Assembly (NCBI GenBank): GCA_028282465.1
Contig: JANQHX010000056.1
Span: forward strand, 1-64,000
DNA: 64,000 nucleotides
Reading direction: 5' to 3'
Source of the DNA: Gynuella sp.
Lineage (GTDB): Bacteria > Pseudomonadota > Gammaproteobacteria > Pseudomonadales > Natronospirillaceae
Below, piece by piece: positions 18,740-28,436 of the stretch. Position 1 is the first letter of the stretch. Every line of letters begins with the position of its first letter. The notes beneath the pieces were generated by a model, which made no database searches, was not told the origin of the DNA, and was given only the letters and a program-made list of their open reading frames with translations. Both the position numbers and the translations under genes were made by a program.

Positions 18740-21607
18740 GTGTTGGTGAGTATTCGAAAGAAGCTGATCGTTAAAGTAAATACTATTTTGATATCAAGCT
18801 TTCTAGCTATTCTTGCAGTTATTGTTGTACTCAGTTACTTGGACTCCCAAACACAATTATCAAGGGTTACCGAGTTTATTCGTAGCTCGCTGGTCGCTAA
18901 AGCGCAAACGCTGGTTATCAACAACAGCTTCGCGTTAAAAGGCATGGCTGAAGACAATGCGTTTACAGCTGTACAAGAACTTGTTTCCACCACAGTGCAA
19001 CGAGATCTTGATATCACCTACGGCATATTTATGGATATTGATAATGTTGCCTGGGTTTCTGCCGCTGCTAATGGTGATGAAGTAGACGTAACTTCAGGTG
19101 AGGAACTAACAGATGAAAATAGTCTTTGGGTGTCTGAGCTAGAAGAGTTTGACTATCGAGATGTTGAATACAATGGTGGGCGGGTAATCGAATTTGCCTC
19201 TCCTGTAATTGTAGACGATGAAATACTTGGATTTATTCGCTATGGCGTATCAACAGAAGCATTGGTAATCGCCCTCAGCGAAGAGAACAATCGCTCCACT
19301 CAATTGTTGATTAGAACATTGGCCATTCTTCTTGCTTTTAATGCCATTGCAGTTTTAGTGGGTGCTTATCTGGTTCGTAAAATGGCTTGGGGTATTACCA
19401 AACCAATAGGCTTGCTGAATTCAGAAGCTGAGGTAATCGCCAGTGGCAACTATGATTCTAAGGTTGAAGTGGACAGTAATGATGAAATAGGTCAGCTCGC
19501 CGTCAACTTTGAGACCATGAGAGTGGTGGTTAAGAAGAAAATAGAAGACTTGGCAAAAATTAATTTAGCCGGTGAAAACCTCGCCAAAATTACCGTTCAA
19601 CAGAAAGCGTTTGAAGAAGTATTGTTAGCCTTAAAATCACAATGCGGTGCATCGCTCGTAGAGGTAATTTTAAATAAGGACGGAGTTTGGTCACTGGCTT
19701 ACGACAATACTGGACAAGACTCTATTTCTGACATTAGTAAGCAGCTAACTATAAAGGGCGAATACGGTCGGCAAATTCATTTTTTTGAAGACGTAAAGAC
19801 CGAACTCGGTGTGAGTTCTGCTGATTCAACTGCCGCACTCATCGTTCCCTTAAAAGATAATGCTAAGTTATTAGGCTTTATTGTCCTCTCTGGAAGTGAC
19901 GGAAACCTACACTTCAATGAATCGGATATGGAATTTTGCCAATCCTTGGCAAGGCTGCTGGTTATTACGCTTAACAAAATAACCATGATGGAAGTCATCG
20001 AGGAACAAAACCGAACTCTAGAAGCAAAGGTAGAAGAGCGTACTGCCGAATTGCAAGAGAAAACAAATGACATTTTGTCAATGATGCAGAATATGCACCA
20101 GGGCTTATTCACCATAATGCCTAATGAAAACATCCATCATGAGTACGCCGCTCATTGTGAAACAATATTTGGAACCAAAGATATTGCCGGGCGTAATTTT
20201 ATGGATCTTCTGTTTAAAGAAGCTACTCTCGGAAGTAATGAACTGGATCAGATATCGACAGCTGCAAATGCGTTGCTAGGCGAAGATGAAATGATGTGGG
20301 ACTTTAACTCACATCTGTTGACTACTGAATACGAACGAGTGAGATCTGATAAAACCTCTCAATATATTGAGCTGGACTGGGACCCCATTATTCTGGAAGG
20401 GGTTATAGATAAGATCATGGTCACTGTAAGGGATGTGACTAACCTCAGAGCTCTACAAGCTGAAGCAGAGCAGCAGAAAATTGAGCTTGAAATTATTGGT
20501 CATATCCTAAGTATTTCTGAAAAAGATTTTGAGAGCTTCATTAACACATCCTTCGAATTTATAGAGAAGTGCGAATGGCTTATTAAAGATAATAAATCCA
20601 GAGACTTGGATGTGGTTGCTTCTCTGTTCAGAAATATGCATACCGTTAAAGGTAATGCGCGTACCTATGGATTTACCCATATTACAGATTCAGTTCATGA
20701 AGTAGAGACAACCTATGATTCTATTAGAAAGGATGAGTCAGTACCTTGGGATCAAGAACAGTTGTTAAGTGAATTAGAGCAGGCTCGTAACGATATTCTC
20801 AGGTACCAGAGAATTTCAGAAGAACAACTAGGACGTGGTAAATCTGGCTCAAATTCAGGCGGAATAATTATTGATGAAAATGCCCTTCAAGGGGTAGTGA
20901 ATGCATTTGAAAAACTGAAGTCCATGCAGATGCCAGATGATGTAATAAAAGCATTAACTGCGAGTTACAAACTGCTTGAGTCAGTTAATGGTAGGTCATT
21001 AGATGATGTCCTTGAAAATGTTAAAAAATCTGCTAATTCCATTTCAAAAGAACTTGGCAAACCCTCTCCAGATATAGCCGTAAACGATGGCGGAGTATTA
21101 TTTACCACGAAGAGCGAAGACACTTTGGTTAATGTATTTAACCATCTGATCAGAAACAGCTTAGATCACGGGTTAGAGAAACCTGAGATCCGAGAATCCT
21201 TAGGTAAGCCCCCAGTAGGTAACATTGCAATTGAAGCCAGAACATCCGGCTCGGATGTGTCACTGGTTATCTACGATGATGGCAAAGGCCTGCCTATCAA
21301 TAAATTAAGAAGTAAGGTGTCCGAATCTAAAGGGCAAAAAATTGCTGATGCCTTATCTGTCCATGAAATAGCAAATACCATTTTTGAGTCAGGCACTTCT
21401 ACAGCCAGCGAAGTAACCAATGTCTCCGGACGTGGTGTTGGAATGGAAGCTGTGAAAGCATTTATTAAAGGTGTTGGTGGAGATATTAAAATTAATCTTC
21501 ATGAACAAAAGCCTGCTGAAGAAGGTTTTTGCATGTTCGAAGTGGAAGTGGTGTTACCAAGGAACTTCTATCATGAAGCTCCAGAATGGATAAAGAAATC
21601 TGCATAA
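18740..21607 (+). CDS. Membrane HPt/CheA-type histidine kinase with own sensor
   Basis: A 955-residue protein. TM1 spans about 12-32, a periplasmic Cache-like region 35-185 and TM2 188-212. HAMP covers 213-265, a GAF-like domain 285-415, a coiled coil 415-445 and a PAS-like domain 445-570. An HPt domain carries His634 in MHTVKGNARTYGF. A CheA-type ATPase covers 755-940 (N-box NHLIRNSLDHG, DDGKGLP, GRGVGM). There is no CheW/P5 coupling domain and no receiver. It thus combines a sensor-kinase front with a CheA-style phosphotransfer core. The start is GTG with GGGAGGG five bases upstream. The CheY gene immediately upstream is the likely partner. Confidence 0.85.
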   Translation: MLVSIRKKLIVKVNTILISSFLAILAVIVVLSYLDSQTQLSRVTEFIRSSLVAKAQTLVINNSFALKGMAEDNAFTAVQELVSTTVQRDLDITYGIFMDIDNVAWVSAAANGDEVDVTSGEELTDENSLWVSELEEFDYRDVEYNGGRVIEFASPVIVDDEILGFIRYGVSTEALVIALSEENNRSTQLLIRTLAILLAFNAIAVLVGAYLVRKMAWGITKPIGLLNSEAEVIASGNYDSKVEVDSNDEIGQLAVNFETMRVVVKKKIEDLAKINLAGENLAKITVQQKAFEEVLLALKSQCGASLVEVILNKDGVWSLAYDNTGQDSISDISKQLTIKGEYGRQIHFFEDVKTELGVSSADSTAALIVPLKDNAKLLGFIVLSGSDGNLHFNESDMEFCQSLARLLVITLNKITMMEVIEEQNRTLEAKVEERTAELQEKTNDILSMMQNMHQGLFTIMPNENIHHEYAAHCETIFGTKDIAGRNFMDLLFKEATLGSNELDQISTAANALLGEDEMMWDFNSHLLTTEYERVRSDKTSQYIELDWDPIILEGVIDKIMVTVRDVTNLRALQAEAEQQKIELEIIGHILSISEKDFESFINTSFEFIEKCEWLIKDNKSRDLDVVASLFRNMHTVKGNARTYGFTHITDSVHEVETTYDSIRKDESVPWDQEQLLSELEQARNDILRYQRISEEQLGRGKSGSNSGGIIIDENALQGVVNAFEKLKSMQMPDDVIKALTASYKLLESVNGRSLDDVLENVKKSANSISKELGKPSPDIAVNDGGVLFTTKSEDTLVNVFNHLIRNSLDHGLEKPEIRESLGKPPVGNIAIEARTSGSDVSLVIYDDGKGLPINKLRSKVSESKGQKIADALSVHEIANTIFESGTSTASEVTNVSGRGVGMEAVKAFIKGVGGDIKINLHEQKPAEEGFCMFEVEVVLPRNFYHEAPEWIKKSA

Positions 21608-21745
21608 CAAAATAATAGGAATCTTTATCTTTAATAGCTAATTAATAATTTTTACTACCCTAATCCCGTTAATCCAGGAGAAATTCAGTGGTTGATATAA
21701 AAACACTAATAATCTGTACTGAGAGATAGAGAGGAGCCTATCAAT

Positions 21746-22435
21746 ATGACTAAAGGCAATTTGTTTTTGGCAATACTTAGTTTATTGCTGTCTTCCATGT
21801 CGCTTTCAAATTCGTTGTATATATTTGTTCCCAGTGAAACCCGAGCGACCGTCGTAGAAGAATATATTAAAACATCCTGTAACAATTTAGAAGTGACAGC
21901 CTTTGGTAGAGCAAAAGATTTCTCTACCCAGGTTGAAGCGCAGCCCCCAACTGCAGTATTAACTTTGCTTCCGATAATTGAAAGAAATAATCAGTTTGAG
22001 ACTGTATTAAAAGGCGTTAAGGATGGCGTAACCGAAGAAGACTATGTCATTGTTAGTGTCGATGATCCAATAGACCTCAATGACTTAGCAGGTGTAAAGG
22101 TCGGTGTTGTTGACTTATTGGGAAGAAAACCGATGACTGAATTTGTCGGTCAGCTTCTTCAATCCGACGTTAGGTTAAAGAGGGTATCCAAGATTGAAGA
22201 TCTCTTGCCACTTTTATCATTTGGAACAGCAGACTCATTGTTCATATCAGAAAGCGTATATGAAAGTATAAAAACCAAAACACAAGTGAATTTGGTTGCC
22301 ACCAGAGTAAATATAAAAATCGGTTTAGTCAGTGCAGCTGTTGGCGGTGGGTCAGGAAAGGATGAGGTCGCCTCTTGCATTAGGAACTTTGGTGGAGAGA
22401 TCAACAAAATATTGGGGGTGGATTCATGGTTATAA
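21746..22435 (+). CDS. PhnD-like periplasmic binding protein, short
   Basis: A 229-residue protein with a signal peptide (1-23). It resembles the phosphate/phosphonate binding-protein type: a DLNDLAGVKVGVVDLLGRKP segment and a DSLFISESVYES-type lobe. It is shorter than transporter-associated members of the class. No permease or ATPase is nearby. GGAG lies before the ATG, and the end overlaps the next gene by 10 bases. The probable role is ligand sensing for the upstream kinase or hand-off to the TonB receptor system; both are inferences. Confidence 0.6.
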   Translation: MTKGNLFLAILSLLLSSMSLSNSLYIFVPSETRATVVEEYIKTSCNNLEVTAFGRAKDFSTQVEAQPPTAVLTLLPIIERNNQFETVLKGVKDGVTEEDYVIVSVDDPIDLNDLAGVKVGVVDLLGRKPMTEFVGQLLQSDVRLKRVSKIEDLLPLLSFGTADSLFISESVYESIKTKTQVNLVATRVNIKIGLVSAAVGGGSGKDEVASCIRNFGGEINKILGVDSWL

Positions 22436-23409
22436 AATCTATAAGACGTTTAATGTCGATAACCACAATAGTATTGATGGCAATTGTCTCCCTTCAGTCA
22501 ATCGCTTCAGAAGGTACTTTGGTTGTGTTTCAACCTGAAGGTCAGGCTTTCGACGATGTAGTCAGAGGGCTGTCTGATGATTTGGATGGTGAGTTAGATC
22601 TCATTCAAGTACCCGCAAATTCAGATCTGTCTGTTTCAGATATTAGTGATGCTCTTGAAGCTAACAGTCCAGACGCGGTCATCCTTTTAGGTAACTTATC
22701 TCTAAATGTATACAAAGAGTATCAAGCTCAATCGGAACGTGATGAGTTTCCTCCTGTCATTGCCACAGCGGCTTTGTTTGTAGACCAATCAGCAGTGGGT
22801 GCTAAAAACTTATCTGCCATTAGATATGAGGTACCGGCAGTCACAAGTTTGGTCAATGTTAGAAGCACTATTTCCGATCCGCTTAAGAAGGTTGGTGTGA
22901 TATACAGAAGCAACCTATCAAATGTCATCGAGGATTATATTGAATATTGTAAAACCGAAGGTATTGAATTAATTACGGCTGAAGTACCCATCGTCTCGAA
23001 AAACATGGCGAATGAATTAACAAACAATATAGAGTTTTTACTTAAGAAGAAGGTTGACGCGTTGCTCGTGCTGAATGACAACCGATTACTGACTTCTGAA
23101 AACGTACGTAGATCTTGGTTGCCTATTCTAAAAAATCGAAGAGTACCAGTGGTTGTTGGGCTAGAGCCTTTGGTTAGTTCCGACTTAAATTTAGGCGCGT
23201 TCGCTTTTGTACCTGATCACTATGGTTTAGGTGTGCAAACTGCCTCAATGATTTGGGATTTACTTGATAATGATTGGGAATTTGAAGAAATAGACATACA
23301 AGAACCTCTGTCTGTTAAGAAGACTGTGAATGTTCATATTTTGAATAGGAAGCTGATTCCTTTTTCTTCAGAACAATTGAACTCATTTGATGTTGTGATC
23401 GAAGATTGA
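22426..23409 (+). CDS. ABC_sub_bind-type periplasmic binding protein
   Basis: A 327-residue protein with a signal peptide (1-28). It has the two-lobe pattern of the PF04392 family (TrpX/YtgA-like): KKVGVIYRSNLSN, VDALLVLNDNRLLT, then RRVPVVVGLEPLVSSDLNLG and HYGLGVQTASMIWDLL. The start overlaps the preceding binding-protein gene, showing translational coupling. Again no permease or ATPase is present. Two different binding-protein types in tandem before a TonB receptor, after a kinase, suggests sensing rather than ABC import. Confidence 0.75.
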   Translation: MVIKSIRRLMSITTIVLMAIVSLQSIASEGTLVVFQPEGQAFDDVVRGLSDDLDGELDLIQVPANSDLSVSDISDALEANSPDAVILLGNLSLNVYKEYQAQSERDEFPPVIATAALFVDQSAVGAKNLSAIRYEVPAVTSLVNVRSTISDPLKKVGVIYRSNLSNVIEDYIEYCKTEGIELITAEVPIVSKNMANELTNNIEFLLKKKVDALLVLNDNRLLTSENVRRSWLPILKNRRVPVVVGLEPLVSSDLNLGAFAFVPDHYGLGVQTASMIWDLLDNDWEFEEIDIQEPLSVKKTVNVHILNRKLIPFSSEQLNSFDVVIED

Positions 23410-23425
23410 GGCGGGAGAATTTAGA

Positions 23426-26083
23426 ATGAATATAAAATCAGTTTTTGTTTTAACCCTCAGTTCACTGTTTATCGTGAATGCATTTGCTGATGAAGGCGAT
23501 AGCAGTGACTTATCTTTAGAAGATCTTCTGAATACAGGTTTTAAAGCCAGTTTGATCAAAGCTATTGAAGCAAAAAGAAACGCTACCGGCTCTCAAGATA
23601 CTATTGTTTCTGAAGATATTGCTGACTTCCCCGATTTAAACCTAGCGGAATCCATCCAGAGAATGCCGGGTGTGGCCATTACCCGTGAAGGTGGTGAAGG
23701 GCGTCAAATTTCTTTACGCGGTATTGGACCTGATTATACTCGGGTTCAAATTAATGGAATGGAAACTATAGCCAAAACCAATTCACCCATGGACAGCCGT
23801 GGTGCTAATTCTCGAGACAGGGCATTCGATTTTAATATATTTGCTTCAGAGATGTTTGGGCAAATAGATATATTAAAATCCTACTCGGCAGATGTGGATG
23901 AAGGTGGTATTGGCGGTACTGTTCAATTATGGACTCCCAAACCATTTGAAGTCGGTGAGCAACAATTGGTATTCAGCGGCTCTGGTGGTACCAACCCAAA
24001 TGTGGAGGGCATTAGCCCAAGATTGAATGCGTTCTATTCAGACACCTGGGGAGAGCATGGGTTATTAGCTACCGGTTTTTATAGTAATCGTGCGATTGAA
24101 GAAGAAGGCGTAAATACCTACAGATGGCGTCAAAGGTCTACGACTAATTATAATCCTTCTATAAGCGTAGAGGCTGCTCAACTTTTGGAAGATGGTGACA
24201 TCTGGTTTCCTCGGGGTAACCGCTATTCAGTTTGGGAAAACGACCAAGAAAGAATTGGTTTAAATATAACTTATCAATTCAAACCTAGTGACGAATTTGA
24301 ACTAGGGGTTTCCTATATTCATGCCCAACTTAACAATGAAAGGCACGAATATCATTTGGCTACGGCGGGTTCCTCTTCAACTGCTTTAGGCACGGTAGAA
24401 GAAATAGAATACGAGTTAAATGGTGACCACTATGAATTTGTTTCGGGTACATTCAGTGACCTGACACTACGTACCGAGCATAGATATGACATTGCCGAAA
24501 CAACTTATGATCAAATGGTTTTTGATATAGATTGGCAAGCGACTGAGAAGTTAAATGTTAAGTGGCTTGTGGGTGCCTCTAAGTCCTTCTTTGATTTGCC
24601 TGTCAGTGATAAGGCATATTTGGAGACCATAGATGGTGAAGAGTTTTCAGCTGATTACTCAGGGGATGAATATAATCCCGACCAAAGTTATGGCTTTGAC
24701 ACTACAGCAGAGAGTGAATGGCGTGTTAGAGAACTAGACTTCAGAGAAGATTTTTACGAAGACACCTATAGAAATGCAAAGTGGGATTTAGAATATGATT
24801 TAGATGCCTATTCTTCAGTTTCATTCGGTATTGGTTCAAAAGTCTTTAAAAATACTGGTGCAACGACTCGAGATGACAACTATGTTCGAAGCCAGTCTAC
24901 TCCAGAGAATGATGGTGTTACTGACTTGGATCCTAGTTATCTGGAAGTTTATGATGGGCACGAAGAGCAAAATTGGTTAACGGTGGATGTTGAAGATATT
25001 CAAGATTACTATGGCTTAGATGGTGATGTAGACGCAAATCCATCAGACTATATTGAAGAGTCAACATTCAGTGGTTATGTGCAATATAACCATGACACTT
25101 ATCTAGTCGATTACCCTGTAAGATACGATGTGGGCTTACGTTTTTACCATACGGAAATTGAATATGGCTTTAGCTATAACGATAGACGTTATAAGCCCAC
25201 AGGTAACTACAATGGCTTCCTTCCAGCAGCTAATGTCGCAGTGGATGTTACAGATGACCTAGTCATCCGAATGAGTGGTAGTCAAAACATTAACAGGCCA
25301 CAAATAGACGATGCGAGGCTGGGCGTAAGCCTGGATACCGGTAATAGAACTGTGAACGCTAATGGTAATGTTGACATGGAGCCTCTGAAAAGCAATAACT
25401 ATGAGATGTCAATTGAATGGTATTTCAGTGATTCAGCGTATTTTGCCTTTGGATACTTTACTAAAAATATTACTGGGTTCTTAGAAGAAAAAACCAGTAC
25501 AGTGGCCTACTCCGAAACCGGATTACCTACCTCACTACTACCTGATGGTCAAAGTGGCTCCACTGAATATGATTACACACGCTTAGAAAATAAAGGCGAT
25601 GCCACTATTAATGGTGTTGAAGTGTCTTTCCAAACTGATTTCTTCTTCTTACCACAACCGTTTAATAATATGGGTTTAGTGAGTAACTTCACTGTGATTG
25701 AAGGTAATGCAGATTATCGTAATGTTCAGGGCACGGGTGAGACTGAGTCTAAGAGATTTCCTGGTTTATCAGAACTGGCAGGTAACTTAACTCTATATTA
25801 TGAAACTTCTAGATGGGGTGCCCGAGTATCCGCAGCCTATCGTGATGAGTATATTCAGTTTGTTGAAGCTGGTTTAGGTGACGAAGATGAACGGGGTGTA
25901 CTAGAGCAAATGTATGTAGACTTCTCAGCAGGTTATCAAGTTAATAATCAACTGAAAGTAAGCTTCGAGGCTCTTAACTTAACTGACCAGCAAGAAACTC
26001 AATACAGTGACTCTAACAAACGCTTATATAACAATGTTTCAAGTGGGCCAAGTTATAACCTCGGGTTAAATTACCACTTTTAA
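23426..26083 (+). CDS. TonB-dependent outer membrane receptor
   Basis: An 885-residue receptor with a signal peptide (1-22, ending AFA). A plug domain follows (about 50-190: LAESIQRMPGVAITREGGEG, RQISLRGIGPDYTRVQINGM). The beta-barrel ends in Phe (YNLGLNYHF), the outer-membrane assembly signal. The layout matches the Xanthomonas/Caulobacter-type receptors that often import glycans. GGGAG precedes the ATG, 16 bases after the binding-protein gene, so it is likely the last gene of the signalling operon. Confidence 0.93.
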   Translation: MNIKSVFVLTLSSLFIVNAFADEGDSSDLSLEDLLNTGFKASLIKAIEAKRNATGSQDTIVSEDIADFPDLNLAESIQRMPGVAITREGGEGRQISLRGIGPDYTRVQINGMETIAKTNSPMDSRGANSRDRAFDFNIFASEMFGQIDILKSYSADVDEGGIGGTVQLWTPKPFEVGEQQLVFSGSGGTNPNVEGISPRLNAFYSDTWGEHGLLATGFYSNRAIEEEGVNTYRWRQRSTTNYNPSISVEAAQLLEDGDIWFPRGNRYSVWENDQERIGLNITYQFKPSDEFELGVSYIHAQLNNERHEYHLATAGSSSTALGTVEEIEYELNGDHYEFVSGTFSDLTLRTEHRYDIAETTYDQMVFDIDWQATEKLNVKWLVGASKSFFDLPVSDKAYLETIDGEEFSADYSGDEYNPDQSYGFDTTAESEWRVRELDFREDFYEDTYRNAKWDLEYDLDAYSSVSFGIGSKVFKNTGATTRDDNYVRSQSTPENDGVTDLDPSYLEVYDGHEEQNWLTVDVEDIQDYYGLDGDVDANPSDYIEESTFSGYVQYNHDTYLVDYPVRYDVGLRFYHTEIEYGFSYNDRRYKPTGNYNGFLPAANVAVDVTDDLVIRMSGSQNINRPQIDDARLGVSLDTGNRTVNANGNVDMEPLKSNNYEMSIEWYFSDSAYFAFGYFTKNITGFLEEKTSTVAYSETGLPTSLLPDGQSGSTEYDYTRLENKGDATINGVEVSFQTDFFFLPQPFNNMGLVSNFTVIEGNADYRNVQGTGETESKRFPGLSELAGNLTLYYETSRWGARVSAAYRDEYIQFVEAGLGDEDERGVLEQMYVDFSAGYQVNNQLKVSFEALNLTDQQETQYSDSNKRLYNNVSSGPSYNLGLNYHF

Positions 26084-26434
26084 AAATACTTCGTACTAAA
26101 ACAAACCTGGCCTGTCGATTACTTTAAAGACAATAAGTAAGCGGTAGGTTAGGTTTTCGTTTTAGGGTATCAGAAATAACTCAATCCATAGTTCATAACT
26201 AACATGCCTGAATATTCATAGCTTTGCCACAGGAACCACTGCAAGCATCCATGTAAAAACCTAGACTCACTAAGATATCCTGTCCCCACAACATTAAAAA
26301 ATGTTATTCTCGCGGTTATAGATAGAAGCTCATTCGCCAGAGTTGTGGTCATTAAAGGCTTGAAGAACTGCGTTTCACTCGTCATATTAACAAAGTTTGG
26401 TATTTGAAAACCATGTATCGGAAAAGTAAGTGTT
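26084..26434. other. Intergenic region after the TonB receptor
   Basis: No gene supported. I see no strong terminator; AACATT-AAAA-AATGTT near 26290 is too weak to call. The region must include the promoter of the lipoprotein gene that follows. Confidence 0.4.
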
Positions 26435-26938
26435 ATGTTTATAAAAAGGATTTCAATAAAAACAATTTCCGTACTCATACCTGCAGTACTTTTGGTTGGT
26501 TGTATTGAGACTGATAGTAATGCTCCGAAAGAAGCGAGTAGCACCTTCGTTGGAGATTGGAAAACGGATTGCATCTATCTTGGAGCTGTTTCAGATCAGT
26601 CAATAATAAACACTATAAGTTATGAGAATAATTTACTGGCCTTAGGCTCTACAACGTACTCGCTTGCCACATGCGAAGGAGATGTTGTGAGAAGTTATCA
26701 AAATAGGATTGAGTTAGATTCATCAGCACAAGTTTTAATAGATGGTTACGAAGGAATCTGCTTACAACCAGTTGAGGGGCGAGCTCTTGTGTTTCATATT
26801 GATAGTGATTTCGCGTATTCGACAGATCGGATTGCGCCAGATGTGGAAGGTTATGTTCTTCCAGAAGTAGATTGTTTAAATTTTAATGACTTTGATTTTG
26901 AAATATCATTCACTTATCCCTATAAAAGATTTAGATAG
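26435..26938 (+). CDS. Small putative lipoprotein of unknown function
   Basis: A 167-residue protein with a lipoprotein signal (residues 1-23) and a lipobox LLVGC placing the lipidated Cys at about 23. The mature part is acidic and probably beta-rich, with four Cys that could form disulfides. I do not recognise a family. A GGAAAAG stretch lies upstream of the ATG. It stands alone between the TonB receptor and convergent secreted genes. Confidence 0.6.
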   Translation: MFIKRISIKTISVLIPAVLLVGCIETDSNAPKEASSTFVGDWKTDCIYLGAVSDQSIINTISYENNLLALGSTTYSLATCEGDVVRSYQNRIELDSSAQVLIDGYEGICLQPVEGRALVFHIDSDFAYSTDRIAPDVEGYVLPEVDCLNFNDFDFEISFTYPYKRFR

Positions 26939-27009
26939 ACATAATAGTTTAAGCCCGATCGCGCCACGTTGACCTACTGGCTATCAAAAAAACAGATTAT
27001 TGTGTAGAA

Positions 27010-27027
27010 GTCCGGCAGGTGCCGGAC
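27010..27027. terminator. GC-rich hairpin between convergent genes
   Basis: GTCCGGCA-GG-TGCCGGAC is a perfect inverted repeat between the converging lipoprotein gene (ends 26938) and the secreted protein gene (ends 27070). The downstream T-tract is poor on both strands, so it is a weak or Rho-assisted bidirectional terminator at best. Confidence 0.4.
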
Positions 27028-27069
27028 ATTAGATTTGTTCTGAACTACCACAGTTCAGTATTATTAGTT

Positions 27070-27468
27070 TCAATAGTGGCGTCTAGAGTCTTTCAGTACG
27101 AAGATGCTGGTGCACTTACTCGAATCTGAACTTTTATTGACCCTGAGATAAGTGTAAGCGCCAGCGCCATTGCGAATATCAACAGCAGCTGCGTAGAGTG
27201 GATCACCAACGGCAACTGTGCAGTAAAAGCTTCTACCATTGACTGCATCATAGCCACCAAAACCTACACTAGAGTTTGCGTATCCGTTAGTCCAAATATA
27301 ACTAGCGTCATGACCTGCTACGGTTTTTGTATCCACATTGAATTGGCCTGTTATTGATGTACTAGTGTTGTTCACAATAACAGATCCATTTATCAAGGTA
27401 GCGTTTGCAGCAATGCTAGCTAGTGAAAGTGAACCTAATGTTGCTAGTGCTAAAGCTAATTTCTTCAT
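27070..27468 (-). CDS. Secreted protein of unknown function
   Basis: A 132-residue protein with a clear signal peptide (MKKLALALATLGSLSLASIA, cleavage near ANA). The mature part is Ser/Thr/Asn/Gly-rich with two Cys (FYCTVAV and KCTSIFV), like a small beta-sandwich. AAGGAG lies before the ATG. I recognise no family. The location is a run of orphan exported proteins. Confidence 0.65.
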   Translation of the reverse strand: MKKLALALATLGSLSLASIAANATLINGSVIVNNTSTSITGQFNVDTKTVAGHDASYIWTNGYANSSVGFGGYDAVNGRSFYCTVAVGDPLYAAAVDIRNGAGAYTYLRVNKSSDSSKCTSIFVLKDSRRHY

Positions 27469-27602
27469 CTGTCTCTCCTTGTTTTATATCAGTACTACTG
27501 CTTTTGAATAAGTACTATGGTTTTTTCATTCTCAACAAGAACTCATCCATTCTTGATGGTCATGAATTTAAATTCGTCTATTATTTGAAATGTGATTGAA
27601 TA

Positions 27603-28139
27603 CTATATTGGAGGTGGAAACTCGGCGACTGAATCCACTCCAGATTCAAGCGCATTTGAAAACAGGTCTAATAAATACATTCTGTCTTCATAGGTGAGGT
27701 TAGGTGTGTAGGGCAGTATCTCGGTGCTATCTTGTGCAGTCCATCCACCATTGGAGATTGCTATTTCTAAGCGAGTTTCAATTTCTTCTACTGCAAGAGT
27801 ACTTGCTTCCGTGTTTGTTTTTTTGAAATCTGGATTTGTCGAATTAGCGTCCGTATTATTTGGAGGTAACTGTTTATATTCAGAAAGGCTGACCAGTAAG
27901 CTATTCAATTTTGAAGTCATCATGAATTCCGTTTCATTTTTGAACTCTTCTAGAGATGCTGAAATTGATCCTTCTAAGAGCGAATTCTGACAATTCACTT
28001 TTGAGTTTATAGGCGGAACCTTGGTTCTTTGGACTAGTAGGTCATCATTAAAGGCATTTGTCTTAAGTTCTAAAGAAATTGAAAAAGCCTGTAGAGCCAG
28101 CACAAAAGATAAAAGAATTTGAACTAGTTTCATAATCAA
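27603..28139 (-). CDS. Probable exported protein of unknown function
   Basis: A 178-residue protein with a hydrophobic N-terminus (VQILLSFVLALQAFSI) that may be a signal peptide. The rest is Asn/Ser/Glu-rich, mainly helical, and ends FPPPI. No family recognised. It reads in the same direction as the secreted protein gene at 27070, with a 134-base gap. The overlapping plus-strand open frame is a shadow. Confidence 0.5.
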   Translation of the reverse strand: MIMKLVQILLSFVLALQAFSISLELKTNAFNDDLLVQRTKVPPINSKVNCQNSLLEGSISASLEEFKNETEFMMTSKLNSLLVSLSEYKQLPPNNTDANSTNPDFKKTNTEASTLAVEEIETRLEIAISNGGWTAQDSTEILPYTPNLTYEDRMYLLDLFSNALESGVDSVAEFPPPI

Positions 28140-28436
28140 TTTAAATCCATTTCTAATTGAGTTAAATGAATACTAGTTTGCTAGGATCTGGATTGACAAG
28201 CTCTATTTAATTGGTGTTTTGATTGGTAATGCTAGACTTTTAACTGGACTTTGCGAGGTGTCTTCACGTTTTAGAATTATCTAAAATAACTATTACACTA
28301 AAATTGATTGCTCCGAAATCTGTTTGCCATTAACGATTAATAGAGAACGTATCACCGTGATCTGCTATGAAAATATCGAAAAAAAATTAATAAAATCAAA
28401 TTGTCAGTTTGGTATGGATTTAATCAGAGTATTCGA

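Noticed and set aside
26170..26574. Minus-strand open frame of 134 residues
   Set aside because: Overlaps the start of the lipoprotein gene, which has a clear lipoprotein signal; no recognisable domain.
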